A DNA stretch of 64,000 nt from Bacillota bacterium (GTDB lineage Bacteria; Bacillota; Clostridia; Tissierellales; MES13), in contig VENA01000008.1 of the NCBI GenBank assembly GCA_009711785.1, positions 62,001 through 126,000 on the forward strand, in the 5' to 3' direction. Both the position numbers and the translations under genes were made by a program. Positions 25,109 through 34,831 of the stretch are shown one piece after another (position 1 is the stretch's first letter; every line of letters starts with the position of its first letter). The notes under the pieces are model-generated. The model was not told the DNA's origin. It did not search any database and was given only the letters and a program-made list of their open reading frames with translations.

Positions 25109-26601
25109 TACTCTCCACCTTCAAAGTATATTTTTTTTAGCTTATCTAGTGTTATTTTATCGTTATTCTTTGGATTTTTAAAGTATGGATGTATTGAAAA
25201 TTTATTAAAATCTTTTCCATTAATTTTTTCTTTTCTTTTTCTCTTTATAATATCAATATATCCCTTTGCAGTATTTTCCCATGTGAATTTATTATATACT
25301 CTTTTTATACCTAACTTTTTATATTCATTTTTATACTTAAACATCTTTAATATCCCATTTGAAATATCTAATGTATCATTAGGGTCTACTAATACTCCAA
25401 ATTCCTTATCACCTTCTTTTAAAACTTCAGAAGGCCCTCCATTTTTAGTTACAACTGCCGGTAATCCACAAGCCATTGCTTCTATTGGTGCTAAACCAAA
25501 GGGTTCATATAAAGCTGTTAGTGTAAATATAGAATCCCTTCTTGCAAATTCTCTATATGTTGCTGCAAGTTGCTTTTGACTGTTAAGACTAAACATGCAT
25601 ACCTTTCCCTTAAGATCATATTTATTTATTATTTCCATTATTTCATCTAATATTTTCTTTTCTTTTTCTCTAGCATTAGAATAGTCCTTAAATGGATTAT
25701 CTATTCCCCTTAAGGTAATAACTAAATTGCATTTCTCTTGTAACTCTTTATTTTCTGCATAAGCTTTAACTAAACCTACATGATTCTTTTTAGGATCTAA
25801 TCTACTTGCTGCTATAACTGCAGGTAAATCAAGTCTATTTTTATTAATATCCCTATTAAACATATTCTTAATTTTATCTTTAATAAAGTCTTCTTCTTCA
25901 TTTTTTCCATCTTTATTAAACATATCAATATTAACTCCAGGGGGAATTATTTTAAATTTTAAATCATTATTTACATCCACAGCACCATTATATGCATTAT
26001 GACTATATTGTTCATATCTTTCCTGGGAAGTACTTACTATATTAACTGCTGAATTTGCTATACTTAGCCTTTCAGCCATAATTCTTTTTGAAAAATTATA
26101 TTTTTCATCCATCTTAGATATATTATCTCTATTTACATTTAATTTATCCATCTTCTGTGCACCTAGAGAATGTCCTGTAAATGTATACGGGATATCTAAC
26201 TTTTTATATAGTAAAGCTCCTGCTAAACCACCATCTCCGTAATGGCCTGTGAAAAAGTCTGGATATTCTCCTTCTTTTTTATAAAAATTTATTATTCCAT
26301 CTACATATTCATCAATATAATTCCAAAGTTTTTCCTTATTTAAAAATTTCTTCCCTCCAAAGGGAATTCTAATTATTCTTAAATTATCTACTCCTTTATA
26401 ATAATCTAACTTTTTTTCAAATCCAGGAAAATTTTTATCTATAATTTGTCTTGTTATAATATCTACTTCTATACCCATTTTTGCCATTTCAATAGCAACT
26501 TCTTTAACATATACTAATTGCCCTCCAAAATCAGGATGTTCTGTCCAATATAAGTCATTATTATCAAAATTACCTTGGGGATTTAAAAAAGAAATTCTCA
26601 T
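25108..26601 (-). CDS. GT4 glycosyltransferase resembling sucrose(-phosphate) synthase
   Basis: 497 aa. The N terminus MRISFLNPQG with HPDFGGQLVYVKEVA is the pattern of sucrose-phosphate synthase/sucrose synthase-type GT4 enzymes. The donor-binding part contains ASRLDPKKNH and EPFGLAPIEAMACGLP (E-x7-E motif), then TKNGGPSEVL. Such enzymes transfer glucose from a nucleotide sugar to fructose or fructose-6-P. It lies directly between PfkB-type kinase and GalT genes in the same operon, so a disaccharide or disaccharide-phosphate product is plausible. The acceptor is unknown. GGAGGTTACTA precedes the ATG. Confidence 0.82.
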   Translation of the reverse strand: MRISFLNPQGNFDNNDLYWTEHPDFGGQLVYVKEVAIEMAKMGIEVDIITRQIIDKNFPGFEKKLDYYKGVDNLRIIRIPFGGKKFLNKEKLWNYIDEYVDGIINFYKKEGEYPDFFTGHYGDGGLAGALLYKKLDIPYTFTGHSLGAQKMDKLNVNRDNISKMDEKYNFSKRIMAERLSIANSAVNIVSTSQERYEQYSHNAYNGAVDVNNDLKFKIIPPGVNIDMFNKDGKNEEEDFIKDKIKNMFNRDINKNRLDLPAVIAASRLDPKKNHVGLVKAYAENKELQEKCNLVITLRGIDNPFKDYSNAREKEKKILDEIMEIINKYDLKGKVCMFSLNSQKQLAATYREFARRDSIFTLTALYEPFGLAPIEAMACGLPAVVTKNGGPSEVLKEGDKEFGVLVDPNDTLDISNGILKMFKYKNEYKKLGIKRVYNKFTWENTAKGYIDIIKRKRKEKINGKDFNKFSIHPYFKNPKNNDKITLDKLKKIYFEGGE

Positions 26602-26611
26602 TAGTAACCTC

Positions 26612-27571
26612 CTATAAAGAAAATATTTTTTTAACTTTACTTAGCCTAGGAATTTTTGTTATTGCTCCTGTTTCTTTTAGTTTTAGCGCTGACACAGCAC
26701 TTCCTATTTCTACTGACTTTTCTATGGTTTCCCCTTTTAATACTCCAGCATAAAACCCAGACCATAAAGCATCTCCTGCTCCTGTTGTATCATTAACTGA
26801 AGTTTCTATAGCAGAAATTTTTTTTCTATTATTTTCATTTGCTATTATTGCTCCATCTTCTCCTAAAGTTAAAATAACTAACTTAGCACCTAAATTTAAA
26901 TATTTATCTATATATCCATCTATAGAATCTTCTCCTAAAATATTTTTAGAATCATCCAATGATGGTTTAATAATATCTACTTTTTTTATTATCTCTTTAA
27001 TAAATTTCAAACCATTATGATCCTTTTGCCATAAAATCTCTCGATAATTTGGATCAAAACCGATAAGCTTTCCCTTACTCTTAGCTTTATCTAATAAGGC
27101 CATAGTGGTAGTTCTAATTGGTTCGTGGGATATTGCCCAAGATGTGAAATGTACTATTTTAGCATTGTCTATTAAATCAGTTAAGTTGTTAGTTAATTTT
27201 AATTCTTTATCGGCCTGTCTATATGCAATAAATGATGGATTTTTCTTACTCTTAGATACTACTACTAAAGAAGTATTATATTTATTATCTAATGTTACAC
27301 CCTCTACATTAACATTAAAATCCATAAGAGAATCTATCAAAAACTTCCCAAAACCATCATTTCCTAGATTAGTTATAACTGCTGATTTTAAACCTAATTG
27401 CCTTAAATTTATTGCTATATTTCCAGGGGATCCTCCAAAATACTTAAAAAACATTTTATTTTCAAATCCTGTAGAGTATCCTTTAGAAATCATATCTATA
27501 ATAACTTCACCGATTGTAATAACATCTATATTTTCATTTTCAATTTCAATACTCTTTGTTAACTTAAACAT
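26612..27571 (-). CDS. PfkB-family sugar kinase (fructokinase-like)
   Basis: 319 aa. An N-terminal di-glycine region (YFGGSPGNIAINLRQLG) and the C-terminal anion-hole signature DTTGAGDALWSGF with the catalytic Asp are clear. The length fits ribokinase/fructokinase members. It would phosphorylate a hexose such as fructose. It is surrounded by LacI regulator and GT4 genes. The gene starts at ATG after GGGGGAGAAAA. The sugar is inferred from context only. Confidence 0.85.
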   Translation of the reverse strand: MFKLTKSIEIENENIDVITIGEVIIDMISKGYSTGFENKMFFKYFGGSPGNIAINLRQLGLKSAVITNLGNDGFGKFLIDSLMDFNVNVEGVTLDNKYNTSLVVVSKSKKNPSFIAYRQADKELKLTNNLTDLIDNAKIVHFTSWAISHEPIRTTTMALLDKAKSKGKLIGFDPNYREILWQKDHNGLKFIKEIIKKVDIIKPSLDDSKNILGEDSIDGYIDKYLNLGAKLVILTLGEDGAIIANENNRKKISAIETSVNDTTGAGDALWSGFYAGVLKGETIEKSVEIGSAVSALKLKETGAITKIPRLSKVKKIFSL

Positions 27572-27588
27572 TTTTCTCCCCCTACATA

Positions 27589-28596
27589 TTAATCTTTCTT
27601 TGATGTACTTTCTCTAATAACAAGTTTATGGGGTAATAAAAAATCTTTATTTACTATGTTTTCTCCCTTAATCATATTATAGAGGATTTTCGTAGCCTTT
27701 TTACCCATTTCACTTATTGGTTGTTTTATAGTAGTAATAGATGGTATAAAGTTATTAGCAATTGGAATATCATCAAAACCTATTACTGAGATATCTTCAG
27801 GCACTTTAAGTTTACCTTTTATTACCCTTTTTATAACACCACAGGCCATTTCATCATTAACTGTAAAAATAGCCGTAGGTGGATTATCAAGCTTTAAAAA
27901 TTCCTCTGTGGATATAAAACCTGATTTTGCTTTAAAATCACCCTCTTTAACTAAATTCTCATCAAAGGGTATATTATACTTTTCTAAAGCTTTTTTATAA
28001 CCTTCAAATCTTTTTACCCCGGCTGTTTCATCACTAAGGGGAGCTCTTATAATTGCTATTCTTTTATGTCCTAATTCTATCAAATATTTAGTAGCATCAA
28101 ATCCTGCTTTAAAGTTATCAATATCAACATTTGGAAAATCATATTCTTTAAGTTTTCTATTTACTGTAACTGTTGGTTTATCATAATCTTTAAAAAAGTT
28201 TATATGTTCCTTTGTAAAATTATCAGTCATAAAAATTAGTCCATCCACTTGCTTATCTTTAAGTATTTCTAGAAACTCTATTTCTTTATTAGGATCATGA
28301 AAAGAATTTAAAAGTAATATATTATAGTCATGCTTATTAGCAACCTCCACCATGCCCTTAACTAATTCAGAATAAAAAGGGTTTGAAATATCAGGTATTA
28401 AAAGTCCAATTAAATTTGTCTTTTTACTTACTAAACTTCTAGCAATAGAACTTGGCTTATATCCAGTCTCTTCAATAACTTTTAATACTCTTTGTTTTAT
28501 ATCATCACTAACAGGTTTGCTTCCATTTAATACCCTAGATACACTAGCCTTAGAAACCCCTGCTAACTTAGCTATATCCTTTATAGTAGTTTTCAT
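27589..28596 (-). CDS. LacI-family transcriptional repressor of the sugar operon
   Basis: 335 aa. An N-terminal LacI HTH (TIKDIAKLAGVSKASVSRVL) with the hinge KPSSIARSL is followed by a periplasmic-binding-protein-like effector domain (LIPDISNPFYSELVKG, GFDDIPIANNFIP). The ATG at 28596 follows GAGGAGGAGAAAA; a longer start would read through that ribosome-binding site. It is encoded inside the operon it probably controls. A 16-bp palindrome of LacI type lies in the operon leader at 34689-34704. The effector is probably a sugar or sugar phosphate. Confidence 0.92.
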   Translation of the reverse strand: MKTTIKDIAKLAGVSKASVSRVLNGSKPVSDDIKQRVLKVIEETGYKPSSIARSLVSKKTNLIGLLIPDISNPFYSELVKGMVEVANKHDYNILLLNSFHDPNKEIEFLEILKDKQVDGLIFMTDNFTKEHINFFKDYDKPTVTVNRKLKEYDFPNVDIDNFKAGFDATKYLIELGHKRIAIIRAPLSDETAGVKRFEGYKKALEKYNIPFDENLVKEGDFKAKSGFISTEEFLKLDNPPTAIFTVNDEMACGVIKRVIKGKLKVPEDISVIGFDDIPIANNFIPSITTIKQPISEMGKKATKILYNMIKGENIVNKDFLLPHKLVIRESTSKKD

Positions 28597-28637
28597 TTTT
28601 CTCCTCCTCAAAACATTTCATAAAATAGTGAGTACTA

Positions 28638-30986
28638 TTATACTTTTAAGGGTAACCTTACACTTTCTCCATGTTTTAAGTTGATTTTATCATCTTTATG
28701 TTTAAAAGTTAATTCATCACCCTCTAAAAGGGTATATTTTACTTCATTTTTTTTAACTTTTATCTCTATTTTTTTCATCTTAAATCTTATTTTAAACTTA
28801 TAGCTATCCCATTTATCTGGTAAGTGAGGATTAAATATTAATTCACCATTATAAACCCTCATTCCTCCAAATCCATTAACAACACACATCCACGTTCCTG
28901 CCATACATGCTGTATGAACTCCATGCTCTGAATTTTTATGATAATTATCTAAATCAGTTCTTGCAGTCTGTAAAAAATAGTCATATGCTTTTTTATAATA
29001 ACCAATCTCAGAAGCAATAACACTATGGATACTATTTGAAAGAGAAGAATCATGGGATGTTATCTTTTCATAATAATCAAAATCCCTTTTTTTAACTTGT
29101 TTATCAAATTTATTTCCAAGTAAAAATAAAGCTAAAACCACATCCGCTTGCTTACATACTTGATATCTATAAATAATTAGTGGATGATAATTAAGAAGTA
29201 GTGGATATTTATCTTTAGATACATTTTCAAAATCCCAAACTTCCTTTTCTAAAAAGTTATCATCCTGAGGATGGATACCTAATTCTTCATCGTATGGAAG
29301 ATACATATTATCAGCAGCTTTTTTCCAAGATTTAATTTCCTTTTCATTTAGTCCTATTTTTTCTACTAATCTTTGATATATATTACTGTATTCATTCTTT
29401 ATTTCCATAGCAGTTTTATAGGCAAAATCTAAATGCATTTTAGCCATAGAATTAGTATAAAAGTTATTATTAACTATTGCAGTATATTCATCAGGTCCTG
29501 TAACAGAGTTTATACAAAATTTATTATCCTTTTTCTGTACATATCCTCCTAAATCTTCCCATAATCTTGCTGTCTCAAATAACATTTCTGCACCATAATC
29601 TAATAAAAATTCCTTATCTTCTGTTACTTCAACATACTGCTTAAGAGCATATATAATATCAGCGTTTATATGATATTGAGCTGTCCCTGCTGGAAAAAAT
29701 GCTGAACATTCCCTTCCATCTATAGTCCTCCATGGATATAATGCTCCTTTATTATGTGCTACATCCTTTGCCCTTTGTTTAGCTCTATCTAGGATATTAT
29801 ATCTATACTTTAATAGTTTTTTACTTATTTCTGGTTCTGTAAATAAAAAAAAGGGTAGTATATATGTTTCAGTATCCCAAAAGTAATGACCTTCATACCC
29901 TTCACCTGTTAATCCTTTAGCTGCAATATTTGTTTTCCCATCTCTACCAACTGATTGTAGTAAATGAAATAAATTAAACCTTATTCCCTGCTGTATTACA
30001 TCGTCTCCATTAATTTTAATATCTGCATCATTCCAAAACTCATCTAAAAATCTTCTTTGATCCCTTAAAAGCTTATTAAATCCATCATATTGAGCATCAT
30101 ATAAGTTAACCTTAGCTCTTGATAAAACTTCCTTAATAGGGTAGTCTCTACTTGTATAGTAGGTGATGTATTTATTTAATTTTACCTTTTCACCCTTTTT
30201 ACAGTTTATCTTGTATCTAGATACTAAGCGCTGATTAAACTCATTATTTTCTATTTTGTAATCATTATTAGTCTCTAGTTCATTATCCATAGCACATATT
30301 AAAACAAATTGTGAATTAATTGTCTCTTGTATTAATGCACCATAACCATCTATCTGCTCTTTACCTATAACCTTTAATGCTTGCCCTTTTAATGATGAAC
30401 CAACCCTTGGATCTCCTTTGGATTCTTGATTTCTAACATCACCATCTATGGCTGATTCTAATGTTATTTCACCAGAAAAATTAAGTGGAGTTATTTGATA
30501 ATCTATTGCTAATAAATGCTTATTTTCAAATGGGGCTACTCTTTTTATTGTAATTTTAACCCTTTTGCCTATGGGTGATTCCCAAATTATATTTCTTATT
30601 AATACACCATTTTTCATATCAAGTACTCTTTTATAATCTATAATATTACCTTTTAATAAATCAAACTCTTCATTACCTATAAAAAGTTTGATAATTTTAC
30701 TATTAGTCACATTAAGCATTGTTTCTTTTACTTCTCCAAAACCATGGGCTTTTTCTCCATAAACTATGGGTTCAGATTCATAAAAACCATTAATATAAGT
30801 GCCATCTAAAGTAGTATCACCTGGACCATTATAACCTTCTTCAAAATTTCCTCTTATACCTATATAACCATTTCCTATAGAAAAAATAGTTTCATCTAAA
30901 TAGTTTGTTTCAATATCAAACTCTTTCTCAGTTATTCTCCATTTTTCTATTGGATATATTGGACTATTTTTTAGTATTTTCTTCAT
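28638..30986 (-). CDS. GH65 disaccharide phosphorylase (maltose/trehalose/kojibiose type)
   Basis: 782 aa, typical for GH65. It cleaves an alpha-glucobiose with phosphate, releasing beta-glucose-1-phosphate and a sugar. The catalytic acid region TGPDEYTAIVNNNFYTN and the phosphate-site motif SHDSSLSNS are visible. So are an N-terminal beta-sandwich (FSIGNGYIGIRGNFEEG) and GHYFWDTETYILPFF in the barrel. The GTG nine bases earlier overlaps AGGGTGA; I use the ATG at 30986. The ABC importer upstream would supply the disaccharide. No beta-phosphoglucomutase gene is in the window, although that enzyme usually consumes the product. Which disaccharide is used cannot be told from sequence. Confidence 0.92.
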   Translation of the reverse strand: MKKILKNSPIYPIEKWRITEKEFDIETNYLDETIFSIGNGYIGIRGNFEEGYNGPGDTTLDGTYINGFYESEPIVYGEKAHGFGEVKETMLNVTNSKIIKLFIGNEEFDLLKGNIIDYKRVLDMKNGVLIRNIIWESPIGKRVKITIKRVAPFENKHLLAIDYQITPLNFSGEITLESAIDGDVRNQESKGDPRVGSSLKGQALKVIGKEQIDGYGALIQETINSQFVLICAMDNELETNNDYKIENNEFNQRLVSRYKINCKKGEKVKLNKYITYYTSRDYPIKEVLSRAKVNLYDAQYDGFNKLLRDQRRFLDEFWNDADIKINGDDVIQQGIRFNLFHLLQSVGRDGKTNIAAKGLTGEGYEGHYFWDTETYILPFFLFTEPEISKKLLKYRYNILDRAKQRAKDVAHNKGALYPWRTIDGRECSAFFPAGTAQYHINADIIYALKQYVEVTEDKEFLLDYGAEMLFETARLWEDLGGYVQKKDNKFCINSVTGPDEYTAIVNNNFYTNSMAKMHLDFAYKTAMEIKNEYSNIYQRLVEKIGLNEKEIKSWKKAADNMYLPYDEELGIHPQDDNFLEKEVWDFENVSKDKYPLLLNYHPLIIYRYQVCKQADVVLALFLLGNKFDKQVKKRDFDYYEKITSHDSSLSNSIHSVIASEIGYYKKAYDYFLQTARTDLDNYHKNSEHGVHTACMAGTWMCVVNGFGGMRVYNGELIFNPHLPDKWDSYKFKIRFKMKKIEIKVKKNEVKYTLLEGDELTFKHKDDKINLKHGESVRLPLKV

Positions 30987-31023
30987 TAAAATCACCCTAT
31001 AATTTATTCTATTTACTTTAAAT

Positions 31024-31063
31024 AAGTCTCCCCTCCGGAGCTTATCTCCGGATGGGAAGACTT
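31024..31063. other. Stem-loop between the binding-protein and GH65 genes
   Basis: Arms 31024-31040 and 31046-31063 form a long GC-rich stem (core CTCCGGAG) in the 90-bp gap. The T8 run lies on the plus-strand side, so for the minus-strand operon this is not a textbook terminator. It more likely stabilises the upstream binding-protein mRNA or limits read-through. Confidence 0.6.
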
Positions 31064-31075
31064 TTTTTTAATCTA

Positions 31076-32458
31076 TTAATTACTCTTAGTTGGTTCTCCT
31101 GTTTCAAATCCTGTGGCATCTTGTAAATCAAGTTCTAATACTTCTAAAGCATCCTCTGCTTTTTCTTCTCCAGTTATAATTGAGTGAACTGCTTTATAGA
31201 ATAACTCAGAAGTTTCAGCATAGTTTGGTGATGTAGCTGCAGATGGTCTTGCAACTCCATTTACAAACATATCTTTTAATTCTCCCATAAATGGATTAGC
31301 TTCTAATATTTCTTCATCTTCATATAATGAAGGTATAGTTGGGTTAAATGAACCTTCAACAGCTCTCATTTTCTGAACCTTTTCTGAAGTCATAAATAAT
31401 GCAACATCTGCTGCTATTTCTTTATGTTCACTATACTTACTTACACCTAGTTGCCATCCACCTAGACATGATGCTGGTGAACCTTTACCATGGGGAAGTG
31501 GAGCAACATCAAACTTACCTTTAATAGCACTATCTTCTGAATTTCCTAATCCGTATGCATATGGCCAGTTACGCATAAATGCAGCATTACCTGCCTGCCA
31601 GATATTACGTGCATCTTCTTCTCCCATACCCGTTACACCTTCAGGTGAAATAGTTCCTACAAATCCTTTTATTTTATTTAATATTTCTACGGCATTTTCA
31701 TTATTAACAGTTATTTTTTTATCATCACTTATAATCTTACCTGCATTATTAGAATATAACCATTCTATAGCGTCACAAGTAAGTCCTTCATATGAATTTC
31801 CTTGGAATACAAATCCAAAGAAGTCTGGATTTCCAGCTTCTCTTTCTCCTTTTTGGATTTTCTTTGCTGCTTTTTCTAATTCATCCCAAGTCTTAGGAAC
31901 ATCTAAGTTATATTTCTTTAAAAGGTCAGTTCTATAATAGAATATTCCACCATCAGTAAACCAAGGCATTGCCTTTAATTCACCATTAACAGTATTATTC
32001 TTGATTATATGTTCAAAGTGCTTATCTGTAACTTTTTTAGCACCATATTTATTTAAATCAACAAAATGTTCTCCTAAATCTCCTGGCCAAATTACATCTA
32101 ACTGATATAAGTCAACCTTAGAACTTTTAGCTTCTAAAAACTGTAGATATAAACCTAATCTGTCATCAGCTAAGTCTGGTGTGTCTAATACTTTAACATT
32201 AACATTAGGATGCTCTTTTTCATACATTTCAGCACCTTTTTTAGTTAACTCATACTCATTACCGACAGCTCCCCCTGCTATTGTTATAGTAACCTTTTCA
32301 TCATCTTTAGCTTCATCATTAGAATTATTATTTTCACTTTGCTTTTCTTCAGCATCCCCAGCTGTTTGTTCCGTATTAGTACAACCTACTGCAAATACTG
32401 AAAAAGTTAACATTAACACTAATAAAATAGCAACTATCGAACTTTTTTTACTAAACAT
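31076..32458 (-). CDS. ABC sugar-binding lipoprotein
   Basis: 460 aa extracellular solute-binding protein of the MalE/UgpB type. A signal peptide ends at the lipobox VFAVGC (cysteine near residue 26), followed by an acidic linker. Then comes the ITIAGG start of the mature fold, TWDELEKAAKKI, and AAFMRNWPYA in the sugar site region. The ATG at 32458 follows GGAGGATATTT; an upstream in-frame start lies ahead of this site. It delivers a disaccharide or oligosaccharide to the two permeases encoded upstream. No ATPase gene is present, so a shared MsmX-type ATPase elsewhere is probably used. Confidence 0.93.
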   Translation of the reverse strand: MFSKKSSIVAILLVLMLTFSVFAVGCTNTEQTAGDAEEKQSENNNSNDEAKDDEKVTITIAGGAVGNEYELTKKGAEMYEKEHPNVNVKVLDTPDLADDRLGLYLQFLEAKSSKVDLYQLDVIWPGDLGEHFVDLNKYGAKKVTDKHFEHIIKNNTVNGELKAMPWFTDGGIFYYRTDLLKKYNLDVPKTWDELEKAAKKIQKGEREAGNPDFFGFVFQGNSYEGLTCDAIEWLYSNNAGKIISDDKKITVNNENAVEILNKIKGFVGTISPEGVTGMGEEDARNIWQAGNAAFMRNWPYAYGLGNSEDSAIKGKFDVAPLPHGKGSPASCLGGWQLGVSKYSEHKEIAADVALFMTSEKVQKMRAVEGSFNPTIPSLYEDEEILEANPFMGELKDMFVNGVARPSAATSPNYAETSELFYKAVHSIITGEEKAEDALEVLELDLQDATGFETGEPTKSN

Positions 32459-32552
32459 AAATATCCTCCTTTTATTTAAATTCATTTTAATTAATAAATC
32501 TAATATGAGCTTTAAATTTGATAAATCCCCCCTTAAACTTAAAATATATCTT

Positions 32553-33422
32553 CTAACCCTTTACTGCACCTGATGTAAGACCAGCGATAATACGTTTTTG
32601 AAAAATTAGTACTAATAACACAACTGGTATAGTTACAAATACAGCTGCCGCCATTGTCTCACCAAATGGCTCTTGTCTAGCTACTACACCTGTAAAATAG
32701 TTTATAGCAACTGGGATAGTTCTTGCCTCTGGGTCAATTGATGTAAATGTTAAAGCAAATAAATACTCATTCCACGCTGCTATAAATGCAAGTAAACCTG
32801 TAGTAACTAATGCTGGTGCAGTTAATGGTAATAATATCAATCTAAAGGTCTGAAATGGTGTTGCACCATCGACCTGTGCTGACTCCATTATTTCTTTAGG
32901 TAAATCTTTGAAAAACGATGTTAATACCCAAGTTGTAAATGGTAATGTAAAGAGCATATATGCTAAAATCATACTAAAAATAGCATCTAATCCTAAAGTT
33001 GTAATTACAGCGTACAAACCTGTAAGTACTGTAACTTGGGGAAACATTGTCATTGCAAGTATCATATATAAAGCAGGTTTTCTTCCTCTAAACCTAAGCT
33101 TACCTAAAGCAAAGGCTGCAAAGGAACCTGTTACTAATGCTAGTAAAGTTGTTGCTGTTGCAACAATAGTACTATTAACTATTCCCCTTAGAAACTCACC
33201 ATTTTGAAATATTGCTTTATAATTTCCTAAAAATACTGAGATTTCCATTGTATCTGGGTCCCTTGGTACAAATGTACCAGGTGTCATTTGTAATTGTGCT
33301 TGCGTTTTAAGCGATGAATTTACAGCCCAATAAAATGGAAATGCTAAATATATAATAATTACCGCAAGTAGTAACCAAAATCCTATCTTTTTTAAACCAA
33401 TCTTTGCAATTTTAGTTTGCAT
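32553..33422 (-). CDS. ABC sugar permease, MalG type
   Basis: 289 aa with six membrane spans. The EAA loop that contacts the ATPase is seen as EIMESAQVDGATPFQTFRLILLPL. The C terminus ends with SGAVKG, as in MalG-type permeases. The ATG at 33422 follows GGGGGTGG and overlaps the end of the MalF-type gene by 11 bp, indicating translational coupling. The operon lacks its own ATPase. Confidence 0.92.
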   Translation of the reverse strand: MQTKIAKIGLKKIGFWLLLAVIIIYLAFPFYWAVNSSLKTQAQLQMTPGTFVPRDPDTMEISVFLGNYKAIFQNGEFLRGIVNSTIVATATTLLALVTGSFAAFALGKLRFRGRKPALYMILAMTMFPQVTVLTGLYAVITTLGLDAIFSMILAYMLFTLPFTTWVLTSFFKDLPKEIMESAQVDGATPFQTFRLILLPLTAPALVTTGLLAFIAAWNEYLFALTFTSIDPEARTIPVAINYFTGVVARQEPFGETMAAAVFVTIPVVLLVLIFQKRIIAGLTSGAVKG

Positions 33423-34479
33423 TCTGATCCACCCCCAGTAGTCTAATATAAGACACTGCGAAAACAAATATTAAAACAAATATAACAACACCTATAGATG
33501 ATGCCATTCCCATCTCTCTACTTTTTATTAACTGAAAGTAGTTATATGATGCTAGTGAGTATTTCTTACTAGATAAAAGTACTTGAAAGACGTCAAATAC
33601 TCTTAAAGCGTCTAAAGTACGGAATATTAATGCGACAGCCAAAGATGGCTTTAATAATGGTAACGTTATTGTAAAGAATTGTTTAACCTTGCCTGCTCCA
33701 TCTATTCTAGCCGCTTCGTATAGATTTTCAGGAATTAATTGTAATCCTGCTAATATTAATAGCGCCATAAATGGTGCAGTTTTCCAAACATCCACCGCTA
33801 TCATAGAAGGTAGTTGAAGACTATCCTTACTTAAGAAAGCAATTTGACCGTCTGCTAAATTAAACTTATCTAATAAAATATTAAAAAATCCTGTTCTATT
33901 TGAATTTAACATCCATTCCCACATTCTAGCTGATACAACTGTAATAACTGCCCAAGGTATTAACATTACAGCTCTCATTGCACCTCTACCTTTAAAGTTA
34001 CTGTTTACAACTAAAGCAATTATCATACCAATTACTGTCTCTAGAAAAACCGATATAATTGTAAAGGTTAGTGTATTACCAAGTGCACTTATAAAGTAAG
34101 GATCCGTTGCACCTAAAACGTAACGTTTTCCAAATATATTAAATACTTTGAATTCCTTATATCTAACTGGTTCTCTAGGTAACACATCAATGGGTCGTTC
34201 ATACACCGGCTCATTTGTTTCAGGATCAATTTTTTGCTCGCCATTTTCATTTAATATAGGCTCTAGTTCCTCTATATTTAGACTCAATAATTTTTTATAA
34301 TTATCAAAGCCTACAAAATGTGTTTCGTTTGAACTTGCAAATTCTTTATCAGTAAAACTAGTATAAAAAACCTGTCCCAACGGATAAAAAGCAATTAATA
34401 TTAAAATAATCAAAGTTGGTAACAATAGTTTATATGCCAGCTTTTGTTCCTTTTTTGCTAAGTCTGACATTTTTTTCAT
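33412..34479 (-). CDS. ABC sugar permease, MalF type
   Basis: 355 aa with six or seven spans and a large loop of about 90 residues after the first span (EELEPILNENGEQKIDPET region), as in MalF-type proteins. The EAA loop reads NLYEAARIDGAGKVKQFF. First gene of the sugar operon; AGGGGGAAAAGTA precedes the ATG. It forms the importer with the MalG-type permease and binding lipoprotein. Confidence 0.92.
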   Translation of the reverse strand: MKKMSDLAKKEQKLAYKLLLPTLIILILIAFYPLGQVFYTSFTDKEFASSNETHFVGFDNYKKLLSLNIEELEPILNENGEQKIDPETNEPVYERPIDVLPREPVRYKEFKVFNIFGKRYVLGATDPYFISALGNTLTFTIISVFLETVIGMIIALVVNSNFKGRGAMRAVMLIPWAVITVVSARMWEWMLNSNRTGFFNILLDKFNLADGQIAFLSKDSLQLPSMIAVDVWKTAPFMALLILAGLQLIPENLYEAARIDGAGKVKQFFTITLPLLKPSLAVALIFRTLDALRVFDVFQVLLSSKKYSLASYNYFQLIKSREMGMASSIGVVIFVLIFVFAVSYIRLLGVDQNAN

Positions 34480-34688
34480 TACTTTTCCCCCTTGTATAAT
34501 ATAATTTAAAGATTAAATTTAAAGGGCGCGGCAATTGTCAGTATATTCTGTGAATTCAATATATAGCACCCTTCTTCAGTTTATTTGATCTAAACCCCCT
34601 TTTTATTAAATGAATATGTACAAACTAACCTTTACAAAAATATTTACCCGACATAAATAAATATTAAAAGGAAAGATTAAAATTTTTG

Positions 34689-34704
34689 AGGAAACCGGTT
34701 TCCT
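34689..34704. promoter_or_regulatory. LacI-type operator, perfect 16-bp palindrome
   Basis: AGGAAACCGGTTTCCT is fully self-complementary and matches LacI-family operators (GAAACCGGTTTC core). It lies about 48 bp downstream of the predicted transcription start in the leader of the sugar operon, so the repressor could act as a roadblock. Confidence 0.85.
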
Positions 34705-34759
34705 ATTAAGTAAAAAAATATATCCCCGTGAAAATGTATTTTATAATCTCTTTAACCTT

Positions 34760-34788
34760 ATTATATTTTAACTTATTTTTTATGTCAA
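34760..34788 (-). promoter_or_regulatory. Consensus sigma-A promoter of the sugar operon
   Basis: Minus strand: TTGACA (34788-34783), 17-bp spacer, TATAAT (34765-34760). Both hexamers are perfect. The leader to the first start codon is about 270 nt and contains the operator. The region 34480-34831 holds no gene. Confidence 0.93.
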
Positions 34789-34811
34789 GATTAGTTCAAA
34801 TAATAAAATAG

Positions 34812-34830
34812 GTAGGAGTATCACTCCTAC
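34812..34830 (-). terminator. Terminator of the YitT gene
   Basis: GTAGGAGT/ACTCCTAC arms with a 3-nt loop directly follow the stop codon. T-rich sequence comes after on the minus strand. Confidence 0.7.
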
Positions 34831-34831
34831 C

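Noticed and set aside
31024..31063. Rho-independent terminator ending the ABC transporter transcript
   Set aside because: The T8 run lies on the plus-strand side; on the transcribed minus strand the stem is followed by mixed sequence, so an mRNA-stabilising hairpin is more likely.
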